Positions 18,188-27,778 of a DNA stretch of 64,000 bases are shown in pieces (within the stretch, counting starts at the first letter, position 1; every line of letters starts with the position of its first letter). The notes below the pieces were generated by a model. It saw only the letters and a list, made by a program, of their open reading frames with translations, ran no database searches and had not been told where the DNA came from. The position numbers were made by a program, and so were the translations under genes. The DNA comes from Clostridia bacterium (lineage in GTDB: Bacteria > Bacillota > Clostridia > TANB77 > CAG-508): contig JAFRCC010000004.1 in NCBI GenBank assembly GCA_017404545.1, positions 1-64,000 of the forward strand, read 5' to 3'.

Positions 18188-21100
18188 CTATTTAAATAAG
18201 TCCATAATTTCATCTTTTGACAATCTACTAATAAATGTTTCATTCGTTGATAACATATTATCTACAAGTTTTGCCTTTCTCTGCTGAAGTTCGTATATCT
18301 TTTCTTCAATAGAATTCTTTGTTATAAGCTTATATACTTGAACATTACGTTTTTGGCCGATTCTATATGTTCTATCCGTTGCTTGGTTTTCTGCGGAAAT
18401 ATTCCACCATGGATCATAGTGTATTACCATATCTGCTCCAATTAGGTTAAGACCTGTGCCACCTGCCTTTAATGAAATTAAAAATACTTTTACATCTTGA
18501 TTTTCATTAAACTCATCAACAAGTTTTATTCTATCACCGACCTTGGTTTGGCCTGTTAATTTAAAGTATTTAATATTTTCTTTTTCAAGCTCATTTTCAA
18601 GAATATCAAACATTGATGTGTACCCAGAAAATAGGAGTATTTTATGATTTCCCTGAACTGCATCTTTTATAATTTCCATGCAGAGATTTAATTTGCCACT
18701 TCCGCTCTCATAGTTATCCACAAACAAGCTTGGATGACAACAAATCTGCCTTAGTCTCATAAGTAAAGCTAGAATCTTCATTTGATTCTTTTCAAAATCT
18801 TTACCAATAAGTTCATTAGCCACCTCTTCTCTTGCTTCTGCCATGTAAGACATATAGATTTTTTTCTGTTCCTCTTCCATTTCGCTATTAAGAACTGTGA
18901 CTGTTTTATCCGGTAACTCAGTCAAAACTTCTTCTTTTATTCTTCTCAAAATAAATGGCTCTATAAGGTTTTTTAATTTTTTGATTTTGTACCCATCTTC
19001 ATCTCTTATAATTGGAGTTTCAAATATTTCTTTAAATTGTTTATAACTATATAAATATCCTGGCATTGTAAAATCAAAAATTGACCATAATTCTGCTAAA
19101 GAATTCTCTATTGGCGTACCTGTTAAGGCATATCTAGTTTGTGCCTTTATTTGTTTTATTGCTTTGAAATTTTGGGTATTATTATTCTTAATGTATTGCG
19201 CTTCGTCTGCAACAATATACTTGAATTCATAATTCTGTTTATTATACAATTCAACATCACGTTTTAATAAATCATATGAAGTAATAATTACATCAAAATT
19301 ATCTATTTTTTCTATTATTTTTTCTCGCTCTGATGCATTCCCAGAAATAACACAAACACTTAAATCTGGTGCAAATTTTTCAAGCTCACTTGCCCAGTTT
19401 AAAGCCAATGAACTTGGACATACAACCATGCTTGATTTTCTTTCTTCGCTCTTATTATTATAATCCAACAATAATGTGATAACCTGAAGAGTTTTTCCAA
19501 GCCCCATATCGTCCGCCAAAATTCCACCAAGGCCATAGTTATCCAAAGTCTTCAACCATTTAAAACCGACTTCTTGATATCTTCTCATTTCAGCTTTTAA
19601 ATTTTTAGGAATCTCAATAATATCGTCATCATTGCTCATTATATCGTCAATAAAATCTTTGTACTCTTTATTTTTCTTAACTTTAATACTTGTATTTTTT
19701 AATATTTTATCCAGATATAATGTTCTATATACAGGTAGTTCAAACTCACCACTTACTAATTGTTCATATTGTAAATCACCATCGATATTAAGTTTGTCTA
19801 AAAACTCTAATGTTTCATTCGATTCAAGATTTATAAAACTTCCATCAGCTAACCTATAGAATTTTTTATTTAACTTATATCTTTCCATTATCTCCGCAAG
19901 ATCCTCAGCTGAAAAATTATAATCTGTTAAGTCTATTTTTAGTAAATTATTTTCAATCTTAATTCCAATATTAGATATTTTGGGATGTTTTATTCCTCTC
20001 TTTTTAAATGCTTCTGTTACTAATACCTCATAATTTTTCATATAATAAAATACTTCTTCAGAAATGAAATTATATATTTTTTCGTCATCTGTGAGTATTA
20101 GTCTAGCATTTTGTTGATCTAACATAAAACCTGTTTTTATGAATGTTTCTAATGCATTTGTCTCTTTAACTACATCTCTTGGTATTTTTACGTTTTTATC
20201 GTCTACCAAAGGATTAAATTCTATATCTTTATATCCGAATTTAATATCTGCTGTAATGTAATTTTTATCAGTAGCATCTAAGAATACTTTTACGTACAAT
20301 TCCTGAGGAATATATTTTTCCATTTCTTCTGATTTTATATTGGTTATTTCAAAATAGTCCTTAATGCTAGGAACAACCAATGAAAATAATTTAGGTAGGT
20401 CTTGTTTTTTAAAAATAACTTCTTTCGTGAAATTATTTTTAAATAAATCTAATAATTTTAATACTGTATTTTTGTATGATTTTGGACATCTATACATAAC
20501 ATCATCAATAAGCATATATAAGTATTCTTTCCCTGTTAATACTTCATAATTATATATATCCACATTAGGATATAATTTGTAATTTTCGTCATCCGCTTCT
20601 TCTAATGTAAATTTAATTTCTGGCTCTTCATCCAAAAATAACATCTTATCATTTGTATAGTCTTTTTTTACCTTTACGTAATTACCTTCCAAAACATCAA
20701 ATAATTCATCAAGGCACGTATTAGATATTGTTATTTCTCCCTCTTTCATAACTTTACCTAAATATCTCTGTTGTCCCAATGATTCGTTTGTGTATTTCAT
20801 TATCTCTGAATACTTAAGCATAAAGTCTAAGATTTTTTGATCCTCTGGTTTTATTATTTCCCTTGTGTGCTTAAATTCTATTTTAGGGCCATACTTGTGC
20901 ACTCCTCCATCAAGAAAATTATCGTAAAATTCCATTAAATTTCTTATTTTAAAATATGATTTTCCATCAATAATTTTAAACTCTACACTCATTTCCTTAT
21001 CTGCTGTATTGTATATTATTTTTAATTTTAATCCAATTAAATCTGTTGATGTTTTTTTGTTTGTTTTTTCTTCTTTCTCACGCAAATCCTCATAAAATGT

Positions 21101-21502
21101 ACTTATAATTTGGTTAAATATTTTATATTGATTTGCTTTATTGTATAACCTATTATCGTCGTTCTTCTCGTTACTATTTAGTCCAAATATGTTTGTATAT
21201 TCTTTACTATTATTAAATTTTTCGATGCTTGCTATTATGTGAGGGCATATCTCATTACTATTTTTGCCTTCATTGCACGTACACGTTGTTTTTACTATCT
21301 GGTCCTTCTGAATTTTTGCATATATATCATGAGTTTCTGACTGATCTTTTGCTTTAGCATATATCTCAAAATCACTACTATCATCATATGTAGCTTTTAT
21401 AATTTTTACCATATCATCATTTAAAAATTCTTTCACTTTTTTTAATTTATCTTCATCAGTATTGTGATATGTTTCTTCAATTATTTTTTTACTAACTAAC
21501 AT
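18188..21502 (-). CDS. SNF2-family ATPase with N-terminal SWIM zinc finger
   Basis: A DNA-dependent ATPase of about 1,104 residues. A SWIM-type zinc finger (CTCNEGKNSNEICPHIIAS) lies near residues 75-95, then a bacterial SNF2-associated region, then the helicase core: DDMGLGKTLQVITLLLDY (Walker A), DEAQYIKN, LTGTPIENSL and QATDRTYRIGQKRNVQVYKL (motif VI). The start is the ATG with AAAGGAG eight bases before. It is a single-gene unit between two terminators. Family members remodel protein-DNA complexes; the bacterial substrate is unknown. Confidence 0.93.
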   Translation of the reverse strand: MLVSKKIIEETYHNTDEDKLKKVKEFLNDDMVKIIKATYDDSSDFEIYAKAKDQSETHDIYAKIQKDQIVKTTCTCNEGKNSNEICPHIIASIEKFNNSKEYTNIFGLNSNEKNDDNRLYNKANQYKIFNQIISTFYEDLREKEEKTNKKTSTDLIGLKLKIIYNTADKEMSVEFKIIDGKSYFKIRNLMEFYDNFLDGGVHKYGPKIEFKHTREIIKPEDQKILDFMLKYSEIMKYTNESLGQQRYLGKVMKEGEITISNTCLDELFDVLEGNYVKVKKDYTNDKMLFLDEEPEIKFTLEEADDENYKLYPNVDIYNYEVLTGKEYLYMLIDDVMYRCPKSYKNTVLKLLDLFKNNFTKEVIFKKQDLPKLFSLVVPSIKDYFEITNIKSEEMEKYIPQELYVKVFLDATDKNYITADIKFGYKDIEFNPLVDDKNVKIPRDVVKETNALETFIKTGFMLDQQNARLILTDDEKIYNFISEEVFYYMKNYEVLVTEAFKKRGIKHPKISNIGIKIENNLLKIDLTDYNFSAEDLAEIMERYKLNKKFYRLADGSFINLESNETLEFLDKLNIDGDLQYEQLVSGEFELPVYRTLYLDKILKNTSIKVKKNKEYKDFIDDIMSNDDDIIEIPKNLKAEMRRYQEVGFKWLKTLDNYGLGGILADDMGLGKTLQVITLLLDYNNKSEERKSSMVVCPSSLALNWASELEKFAPDLSVCVISGNASEREKIIEKIDNFDVIITSYDLLKRDVELYNKQNYEFKYIVADEAQYIKNNNTQNFKAIKQIKAQTRYALTGTPIENSLAELWSIFDFTMPGYLYSYKQFKEIFETPIIRDEDGYKIKKLKNLIEPFILRRIKEEVLTELPDKTVTVLNSEMEEEQKKIYMSYMAEAREEVANELIGKDFEKNQMKILALLMRLRQICCHPSLFVDNYESGSGKLNLCMEIIKDAVQGNHKILLFSGYTSMFDILENELEKENIKYFKLTGQTKVGDRIKLVDEFNENQDVKVFLISLKAGGTGLNLIGADMVIHYDPWWNISAENQATDRTYRIGQKRNVQVYKLITKNSIEEKIYELQQRKAKLVDNMLSTNETFISRLSKDEIMDLFK

Positions 21503-21617
21503 GATATACACTCCTTTCACAAGATTACATATATTTCAAAATTGTAACACAAGAATCAACATTTATCAAGTTTTTTTACTTATTATGTTGATTTTCAGTT
21601 TGTGCTAAAATCTAGGC

Positions 21618-21663
21618 AAAAATGAGAAGCAATATGTATGTGATTTATACATATAACTTCTCA
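21618..21663 (-). terminator. terminator after gatB
   Basis: TGAGAAG pairs with CTTCTCA, enclosing an inner ATGTAT/ATACAT stem, followed by T5 on the minus strand. It closes the gatCAB transcript. Confidence 0.7.
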
Positions 21664-21680
21664 TATAATTTTTATGAGCT

Positions 21681-23120
21681 CTATTTTCTTAATTCATCAA
21701 TAAACATCTTATTTAGCATTTGTGGATTTGCTTGTCCTTTTGTTGCTTTCATTGCCTGTCCTACTAAAAATCCTAATGCTTTATCTTTTCCTGCTTTATA
21801 GTCTGCAATCGATTGAGGATTTGCCTCGAGAACTTGCATAACAACCGCCTTTATAGCTCCCTCATCAGAAATTTGAATCCAACCTTTTGCTTTAACAATT
21901 CCTTCTGGATCAATTGGATTTTCAAACAATTCTGTTAGTACTTTTTTTCCAATTGCACTACTTATTGTTCCATTTTCGATTAACTGAATCATTTTTCCTA
22001 ATTGCACTGCAGTAAATGGTATTTGGTCTGGCTCCATTTCCTTTTCGTTTAATATTCTTGATATATCAGATAAAATCCAATTTGCAGATAATTTAGCATT
22101 ACCACATACATTTTTTGTCCCCTCAAATAAATCTGAAAGGTATTTTGATGCTGTTATTAAATTTGCATCTTTCTCTGATAATTTATATTCAGACATATAT
22201 CTTTCTTTTCTACTTTCTGGTAATTCTGGTAAATTATCTTTGATATTTTGAATGTATTCTTCAGATAATCTTATTGCAACCAAATCTGGATCTGGGAAAT
22301 ATCTATAATCTTGAGCATCTTCTTTACTTCTCATTGAGAAAGTTCTTCCAGAAACATCATCCCATCTTAGAGATTCTTGTTCGATAATTCCACCTTCTTC
22401 TAGTACATCAATTTGTCTATTTGATTCATATTCTATAGCTCTAACTATTGATCTAAATGAATTCATATTTTTCATTTCCGTACGAGTACCAAAAGGCTCT
22501 CCCTTCTTATGTACCGAAACATTAACATCTGCACGAAGTGATCCTTCTTGCATTTTACAATCTGATACTTCTATATACTCAAATATAGATTTCAATTTTC
22601 TTAAATATCTTTCAGCCTCTCCTGCAGAACGAAGATCTGGTTCAGATACAGATTCAATTAATGGAACTCCTGCTCTATTTAGGTCTACTAAACTTCCTCC
22701 TCCAAATTCATCGTGATTTAGCTTTCCTGCATCTTCTTCTATATGGATACGAAGTAACCTAACTTTTTTAAGATTACCTTCGTCATCTTCTATTTCAACA
22801 TATCCATGTTCGCAAAGTGGTTTATCAAACTGAGAAATTTGATATGATTTTGGAAGATCTGGATAAAAGTAATTTTTTCTATCATTTTTACTATCTCTTG
22901 AAATTTCACAATTTGTGGCTAATCCTGCTTTTACAGCATATTCTACAACTCTTTCATTCAATACAGGAAGAGTTCCTGGCATAGCCATACAAATTGGACA
23001 ACAATGTGTATTTGGCTCACCGCCAAAATCTGTAGGACAACTACAGAATATTTTAGTTTTAGTTGAAAGTTCTGCATGGACTTCAAGTCCAATTACAACT
23101 TCATAATCGCTTCTTGCCAT
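21681..23120 (-). CDS. gatB: Asp/Glu-tRNA amidotransferase subunit B
   Basis: The kinase/tRNA-binding subunit of GatCAB, which converts Glu-tRNA(Gln), and Asp-tRNA(Asn) where needed, to the amide form. The signature VIGLEVHAELSTKTKIFCSC begins the protein, with zinc-binding cysteines (CSCP, CCPICM), then KNYFYPDLPKSYQISQFDKP and the C-terminal YqeY-like helical domain. 479 residues, full length. GGGAGG precedes the ATG, and it follows gatA by 17 bases. Confidence 0.97.
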   Translation of the reverse strand: MARSDYEVVIGLEVHAELSTKTKIFCSCPTDFGGEPNTHCCPICMAMPGTLPVLNERVVEYAVKAGLATNCEISRDSKNDRKNYFYPDLPKSYQISQFDKPLCEHGYVEIEDDEGNLKKVRLLRIHIEEDAGKLNHDEFGGGSLVDLNRAGVPLIESVSEPDLRSAGEAERYLRKLKSIFEYIEVSDCKMQEGSLRADVNVSVHKKGEPFGTRTEMKNMNSFRSIVRAIEYESNRQIDVLEEGGIIEQESLRWDDVSGRTFSMRSKEDAQDYRYFPDPDLVAIRLSEEYIQNIKDNLPELPESRKERYMSEYKLSEKDANLITASKYLSDLFEGTKNVCGNAKLSANWILSDISRILNEKEMEPDQIPFTAVQLGKMIQLIENGTISSAIGKKVLTELFENPIDPEGIVKAKGWIQISDEGAIKAVVMQVLEANPQSIADYKAGKDKALGFLVGQAMKATKGQANPQMLNKMFIDELRK

Positions 23121-23137
23121 TTATATTCTCCTCCCTA

Positions 23138-24604
23138 TTATTTCTTAAATTCTGGCTTATAATTTGCCCTAAAGTTTGTAGCTTGCTCATATGTATAGGC
23201 AACATTCAATATAGTTTCTTCTTGGAATTTATTTCCAATTAACTGCATTCCTATTGGCATACCTTTTCCATCAACACCACATGGTATTGAAATTCCTGGA
23301 AGTCCAGCTACATTTACAGAAACAGTACAAATATCTGCTAAATACATTTCGAGAGGACTAGATTTTGAATTAAATTCAAATGCTGTAGTTGGCGATGTTG
23401 GTGTTAGTATAACATCGTGATTTTTAAATACTTCTTCAAATTTGTTTGCAATTAGTGTACGAACTTTTTGAGCTTTCTTATAATATGCATCATAATATCC
23501 TGAACTTAATACATATGTTCCCAGTATAATTCTCCTTTTTACTTCTGGTCCAAAGCCTTCACTTCTTGAATTAAAATATATATCTCTAAGTGTTTCTCCT
23601 TTTTCTGATCTATGTCCATATCTAATTCCATCAAATCTTCCAAGATTTGAACTTGCTTCTGCACATGCAATTATATAATATGCTGCTAGAGCATGCTCTG
23701 CTATGTCTAATGAAACTTCTTCAACCTCAGCTCCAAGCTCCTTATATTTTGCAATAGCCTCTTCTAATTTTGCCTTCACCTCTTTATTTATTCCCTCTCC
23801 AAAAAATTCCTTTGGTACGGCAATTTTTAAGCCTTTAACATCGTTCTTTAATGCCTCTACATAATCTACTTTTGGTCTATCTATTGATGTAGTATCCTTC
23901 TCATCACGGCCAGCTAATACATTCAAAAGCATTGCACAATCTCTTACGTCTTTTGTAATTGGACCGATTTGATCAAGCGATGAAGCATATGCTACTAGCC
24001 CATATCTTGAAACTAGACCGTATGTTGGCTTTAATCCAACAACGCCACAAAATGATGATGGTTGACGAATAGATCCACCTGTGTCACTACCTAAAGCCCA
24101 TGGAACTAAATTTGCCGCAACAGCTGCAGCCGATCCACCTGATGAACCTCCTGGAACAGTATTTAGATTCCATGGATTTTTTGTTTTCTTTATTGCTGAA
24201 TTTTCTGTTGAACTTCCCATTGCGAATTCATCCATATTTAGTTTTCCTAAGTTGATCATACCTTCTTTATTTAATCGTTCAACTATTGTTGCATCATATG
24301 GAGCGATAAAATTTTCTAGCATTTTAGATCCACATGTTGTCTTTATACCTTTTGTACACATATTATCTTTTATTCCAATAGGAATACCTGCAAAACTTGA
24401 CTTTAATTCTCCATTATTTATTTTTTCTTCAATTTTCCTTGACTTTACTATAGCTTCATCTGCTAAAATCGTAACAAATGCATCAACATCTGATTCTTTT
24501 TCTTTTATTCTGTCTGAATAAGCTTTTGTTATTTCAGAAATAGTTATTTCTTTATTTTTCAATTTATCTTGAAGCTCATGAACAGTAAGCTCTGTAATAT
24601 CCAT
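23138..24604 (-). CDS. gatA: Asp/Glu-tRNA amidotransferase subunit A
   Basis: The glutaminase subunit of GatCAB, an amidase-signature enzyme that releases ammonia from glutamine. The Ser-cisSer-Lys triad elements are all seen: Lys in [14 protein letters not shown], the cis-Ser in [13 protein letters not shown], and the nucleophilic Ser in [15 protein letters not shown]. 488 residues, normal length. GGGAGG lies upstream, and it is 26 bases after gatC. Confidence 0.97.
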   Translation of the reverse strand: MDITELTVHELQDKLKNKEITISEITKAYSDRIKEKESDVDAFVTILADEAIVKSRKIEEKINNGELKSSFAGIPIGIKDNMCTKGIKTTCGSKMLENFIAPYDATIVERLNKEGMINLGKLNMDEFAMGSSTENSAIKKTKNPWNLNTVPGGSSGGSAAAVAANLVPWALGSDTGGSIRQPSSFCGVVGLKPTYGLVSRYGLVAYASSLDQIGPITKDVRDCAMLLNVLAGRDEKDTTSIDRPKVDYVEALKNDVKGLKIAVPKEFFGEGINKEVKAKLEEAIAKYKELGAEVEEVSLDIAEHALAAYYIIACAEASSNLGRFDGIRYGHRSEKGETLRDIYFNSRSEGFGPEVKRRIILGTYVLSSGYYDAYYKKAQKVRTLIANKFEEVFKNHDVILTPTSPTTAFEFNSKSSPLEMYLADICTVSVNVAGLPGISIPCGVDGKGMPIGMQLIGNKFQEETILNVAYTYEQATNFRANYKPEFKK

Positions 24605-24630
24605 TATATTTCCTCCCTTTTATGCTCAGT

Positions 24631-24918
24631 CTATTGAATAACTTTAGGAATCTTAAACATTCCTCGCTCTTGTGAATATGCATTTTGAAGCAATGCTTCT
24701 TTATCTTCAAAAGGTATAACTTCATCTTTTCTAAATACATTATAGTTATCATTTGCACCTATTGTCTCATCTACCCCATCTGTAGGTGCATTATTTACTT
24801 TCTCTGCAAATGTTAAGATTTCTTGTAAATTTTCTAAATAATTATCTATTTCATCATCCTTTAAATTTAAACGTGATAAATTTGCTATGTGTAAAAGTTG
24901 CTCTCTACTTACTTGCAT
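24631..24918 (-). CDS. gatC: Asp/Glu-tRNA amidotransferase subunit C
   Basis: This 95-residue stabilising subunit wraps around GatA. Characteristic motifs are HIANLSRLNLKDDEI, NLQEILTFAEKVN and the C-terminal RKDEVIPFEDKEALLQNA. It leads the gatC-gatA-gatB operon, with GAGGAG before the ATG. The upstream gap (24919-25175) holds the deleted MITE-like copy B. Confidence 0.96.
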   Translation of the reverse strand: MQVSREQLLHIANLSRLNLKDDEIDNYLENLQEILTFAEKVNNAPTDGVDETIGANDNYNVFRKDEVIPFEDKEALLQNAYSQERGMFKIPKVIQ

Positions 24919-25008
24919 TATATCATCTCCTCAATTTTAATTTGTTCTTCATTATATAGCAGTTATAGTAAAAAAACAACCCCCAAAATTATCGTAATCA
25001 CAATAAAA

Positions 25009-25082
25009 GTTACAGTTTAACACTTTTTATTTAATAATGTCAGAGAAGGGGTTGTTATTATCACAACTATTGAATAGTAACC
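25009..25082. mobile_element. MITE-like element, internally deleted (copy B)
   Basis: It begins GTTACAGTTTAACAC and ends in ACTATTGAATAGTAACC, the same ends as the 1233-1431 copy, but most of the interior is missing. It is flanked by direct repeats AATAAAA (25002-25008 and 25083-25089, or eight bases if CAATAAAA with the last C is counted). The deletion joins the small reading frame in phase (NSCDNN to NPFSDIIK). It lies between gatC and the divergent zinc-ribbon gene. Confidence 0.75.
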
Positions 25083-25175
25083 AATAAAAATTTAATTTTT
25101 TTTCAAAACTATTTTAAATATTTTATACTTATGATAAAATGACACTAATAAAAATTTTATGGAGGGATGCAAACT

Positions 25176-25412
25176 ATGAATTTTAATAAATGCGCACGTT
25201 GCGGATGTTTTTATATAACTGATGGAGCTGTTTGTCCTTCATGTACTCCAAAAGATAAGAATGATATTTCAAAATTAAAAACATTTTTTGATGATAATAC
25301 AGCACAAGTAACAGTTAATGAACTGTCTGCAGCTACCGGAATATCACAAAAAAATCTCTCAAGATACATTTCTGAGAAAGGTTTTGAATATAAAAAACAA
25401 ATTAAATTATAA
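25176..25412 (+). CDS. small zinc-ribbon and helix-turn-helix protein
   Basis: A 78-residue protein. The N-terminal zinc ribbon is CARCGCFYITDGAVCPSC; the C-terminal half (VTVNELSAATGISQKNLSRYI) is a winged or simple helix-turn-helix. It resembles the small YvyF/TIGR03826-type regulators often found with flagellar genes, but no flagellar gene is near, so the role is open. The start is the second ATG, nine bases after GGAGGG; the first ATG abuts that site. It stands alone, divergent from gatCAB. Confidence 0.75.
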   Translation: MNFNKCARCGCFYITDGAVCPSCTPKDKNDISKLKTFFDDNTAQVTVNELSAATGISQKNLSRYISEKGFEYKKQIKL

Positions 25413-25448
25413 AATTCAAGGGACTCAAAGATGAGGCCCTTGAATTTT
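25411..25448. terminator. bidirectional terminator
   Basis: A 12-bp perfect stem (AAAATTCAAGGG and its complement) overlaps the stop codons of the two convergent genes and has A/T runs on both sides. It serves both directions. Confidence 0.8.
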
Positions 25449-25752
25449 ATATTGTATTATTCTTCATAATTTCATTTATAGTGCTTTCTAAATTTGAAAG
25501 ACTTGTTACAAAATAATATATTCCATATATTATTCCTATAGTACCTATAATCATTCCTAATATTCCGTATATTTTTCCCACTCCATTTTTCTTTGACGAT
25601 TGCGAAAATCCAACTGCTGATAAAATAAAACCAACTAGTCCCATAATACCTGCCATTTGAATAAATATAGAAATCATTGAAACAATTAATCCTGCAGTTG
25701 CAATTCCGTTCGTGGGTTGCATTTGCTCAACTTTATTTATATTTTGATCCAT
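25447..25752 (-). CDS. small membrane protein, DUF4190-like
   Basis: A 101-residue protein with a short soluble N-terminus and two to three hydrophobic helices rich in Gly and Ile (GLIVSMISIFIQMAGIMGLV; IYGILGMIIGTIGIIYGIYY). The motif GLVGFILSAVGFSQSSKKNG resembles the DUF4190 fold found in many Gram-positive membrane proteins. Function is unknown. It is transcribed alone toward a shared terminator. Confidence 0.6.
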   Translation of the reverse strand: MDQNINKVEQMQPTNGIATAGLIVSMISIFIQMAGIMGLVGFILSAVGFSQSSKKNGVGKIYGILGMIIGTIGIIYGIYYFVTSLSNLESTINEIMKNNTI

Positions 25753-25822
25753 TTAACCACCTCTATACACATTCAATATAGCATACAAAAAATAAAAAAT
25801 CTATAAATATTTTATTTTTTTC

Positions 25823-25851
25823 TTGACTCATAAAAATATCTATATTATAAT
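25823..25851 (+). promoter_or_regulatory. promoter of tRNA-Ser
   Basis: TTGACT, 17-bp spacer, TATAAT, ending 17 bases before the tRNA. This is a near-perfect sigma-A promoter. Confidence 0.85.
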
Positions 25852-25868
25852 ACAGAAAGTTTCAACAC

Positions 25869-25959
25869 GGAGGATTACCCAAGTGGTTGAAGGGGACAGT
25901 TTGCTAAACTGTTAGGGTTCGTAAGGGCCGCGAGGGTTCAAATCCCTCATCTTCCGCCA
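25869..25959 (+). tRNA. tRNA-Ser, anticodon GCT
   Basis: GGAGGATTACCCAAGTGGTT begins the acceptor and D arm. The anticodon stem-loop is CAGTTTGCTAAACTG, with anticodon GCU reading AGC/AGU. A long variable arm follows (GTTAGGGTTCGTAAGGGCCGC region), typical of serine. The T arm (GAGGGTTCAAATCCCTC) and an encoded CCA end are present. About 91 nt. Confidence 0.97.
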
Positions 25960-25960
25960 G

Positions 25961-25998
25961 AAAACGTACAAATATTAAATTTGTACGTTTTTATTTTT
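25961..25998 (+). terminator. terminator after tRNA-Ser
   Basis: AAAACGTACAAAT pairs with ATTTGTACGTTTT and is followed by a T-rich tract. Confidence 0.85.
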
Positions 25999-26026
25999 TA
26001 TTTAAAACTTTATTCAATTAGTACCA

Positions 26027-26095
26027 AGAAGTATGCGACCACATGCTTCTTTTTTTGCTCTTTGGTCAAAAAGAAAAGACAGGCGACCACCTGTC
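26027..26095. repeat. two hairpins sharing the loop CGACCA
   Basis: Hairpin 1 (26027-26050) is AGAAGTATG-CGACCA-CATGCTTCT followed by T7. Hairpin 2 (26078-26095) is GACAGG-CGACCA-CCTGTC. The stems are unrelated but the six-base loops are identical (minus strand TGGTCG). The linker contains TTTGGTCAAA, complementary to the loop core GACCA. On the minus strand they lie 3' of the glycosyltransferase gene. They could be a protein-bound RNA motif or a loop-loop pairing device. No known class is recognised. Confidence 0.5.
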
Positions 26096-26127
26096 TCAAA
26101 GATTACTCTTTGTCTGTGTTTTGGTTT

Positions 26128-26958
26128 TCATTTTAATTCTAGTCTTGTTAATATAACATCTGTCTCTCTTTTTATTCTATCTTCAATATATTTCATATTC
26201 TCATCGTTGCACATATTCCATTTTAGTAAGTAATGATACATTCTTGTATAAATTGTAACCATATCTTCCATATTGCTAGCAAGTTTATATTTATTATTTG
26301 ATTTGGTTGTGCTCTTTTCATTGAAAATGTAATTATATAGTACATCCTTTAAAAATAGTACATTATTTATTTCTGAAAACATTCTTAAATTAGCTAGTAA
26401 ATCTTCTCCAAACCTAACCTCTGAGCCTTCATTTCCTATATTACTTACTACAGATTTTTTAACACAATCCATTCCTAATGCATTTAATCTGTAGCTATTC
26501 AAAAACATTGGATAAACAAGCTCTTTAAAGTCTTTCTTTTCAATATATTTTTCTTGCTCTTCAAAATATGCATCTTGAAGTTTTCTTTCTGGCAAAATCT
26601 GATATCTAAATCTTATTAAATCTGGATGATTATATTTTTCTATTGCCTCCATAACTCTAGCCACCGTATTTTCATTATAGCTATCATCAGAATCTAAAAA
26701 CATAATATATTCTCCTGATGCATGGCTAATAGCATTATATCTAGCTGCATTTTGTCCTTGATTCTCTTGAGTAAAAACCTTGATATTACTATTTTTTGCT
26801 TCATATTCCCTGCATATCTCTAAAGTATTATCTGTAGAGCCATCATTAACAACTATAATCTCTACTGAATCATTATTAATTGATTCTAAACTTCTTCTTA
26901 TATTTTCTTCCTCATTATACACTGGTATAACAATACTTATTAATTTGTTTTCACTCAT
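26128..26958 (-). CDS. family 2 glycosyltransferase
   Basis: A 276-residue GT-A fold enzyme: ISIVIPVYNEEENIRRSLES at the N-terminus, EIIVVNDGSTDNTLEIC for nucleotide-sugar binding, and YIMFLDSDDSYN carrying the metal-binding DxD. There is no membrane helix, so it is a soluble or peripheral transferase. The acceptor is unknown. The ATG at 26958 is eight bases after GGAGGG. It follows the short-chain dehydrogenase by 16 bases and is probably co-transcribed with it. Confidence 0.92.
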   Translation of the reverse strand: MSENKLISIVIPVYNEEENIRRSLESINNDSVEIIVVNDGSTDNTLEICREYEAKNSNIKVFTQENQGQNAARYNAISHASGEYIMFLDSDDSYNENTVARVMEAIEKYNHPDLIRFRYQILPERKLQDAYFEEQEKYIEKKDFKELVYPMFLNSYRLNALGMDCVKKSVVSNIGNEGSEVRFGEDLLANLRMFSEINNVLFLKDVLYNYIFNEKSTTKSNNKYKLASNMEDMVTIYTRMYHYLLKWNMCNDENMKYIEDRIKRETDVILTRLELK

Positions 26959-26974
26959 ATACACATCCCTCCTT

Positions 26975-27700
26975 TTATAAACTTTGCCCCATATCTAAAA
27001 CAATATTTTGTCCCACTATAGCTTTCATTCTGTATACTAATGAGTATATTGCATCTGCTACATCAGTTGGTTTTACAAACTCTTTAAGTGGCAACTTACC
27101 TCTCTTAGACTCAAAGTATTCATTTCCATCAATTACATCCGTGCTATGTGGTACTGTTCCCAAAGAAATAGTATTTATTCTAATTCCCTGGCTTCCAAGC
27201 TCTCCCGTAATCGCCTTCATAAAGCCATATAATCCTGCTTTGGCTCCGCTATATGCTGGAAGCCCATAATTCGATATAGCATTTATTGATGATATCATAA
27301 CAATATTTTTTACTACTTCCTCTTTTCTTAATAAACCTAAGAAGATTTTTATTAAATATATATGAGAATTTAAATTTAACTTAATTGATTTATCAATATC
27401 TTCAATTGTTATTGTTTCCATTCCTCCAATTTCGCTTTTCATATTTACGCCAGCCATACTTATTAAATTATCAATTTTCTTGTACTTCTTCTCTATCTTC
27501 TTCTTAGCTGTCATTATATCTTCTGGATTTGTTATATCCGCTTTTATAAATGAATAATTATGCTCTTCAACAATACTCTCATCCGTTATTTTGTTTATGT
27601 CTATAACAATAACCCTATCACCTTTTCTTAAAAATTTTCTTACTACACTTCTTCCTATTCCGCCGCTGCCTCCAGCAATTACTGTAATATTTTCCTTCAT
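26975..27700 (-). CDS. short-chain dehydrogenase/reductase
   Basis: A 241-residue Rossmann enzyme. The cofactor motif is VIAGGSGGIGRSVVRKFL, followed by SMAGVN, the catalytic Ser in ISSINAISNYG, and YxxxK as YSGAKAGLYGF. It is complete. Its neighbour is a glycosyltransferase, so a sugar or polyol substrate is plausible but unproved. Confidence 0.9.
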   Translation of the reverse strand: MKENITVIAGGSGGIGRSVVRKFLRKGDRVIVIDINKITDESIVEEHNYSFIKADITNPEDIMTAKKKIEKKYKKIDNLISMAGVNMKSEIGGMETITIEDIDKSIKLNLNSHIYLIKIFLGLLRKEEVVKNIVMISSINAISNYGLPAYSGAKAGLYGFMKAITGELGSQGIRINTISLGTVPHSTDVIDGNEYFESKRGKLPLKEFVKPTDVADAIYSLVYRMKAIVGQNIVLDMGQSL

Positions 27701-27778
27701 CTAAAATCTCCTTATACACAATTTTATTTACACTCTGCATAAAGCTTTAACTATGGTACATCTCTTACTTCATAACTA

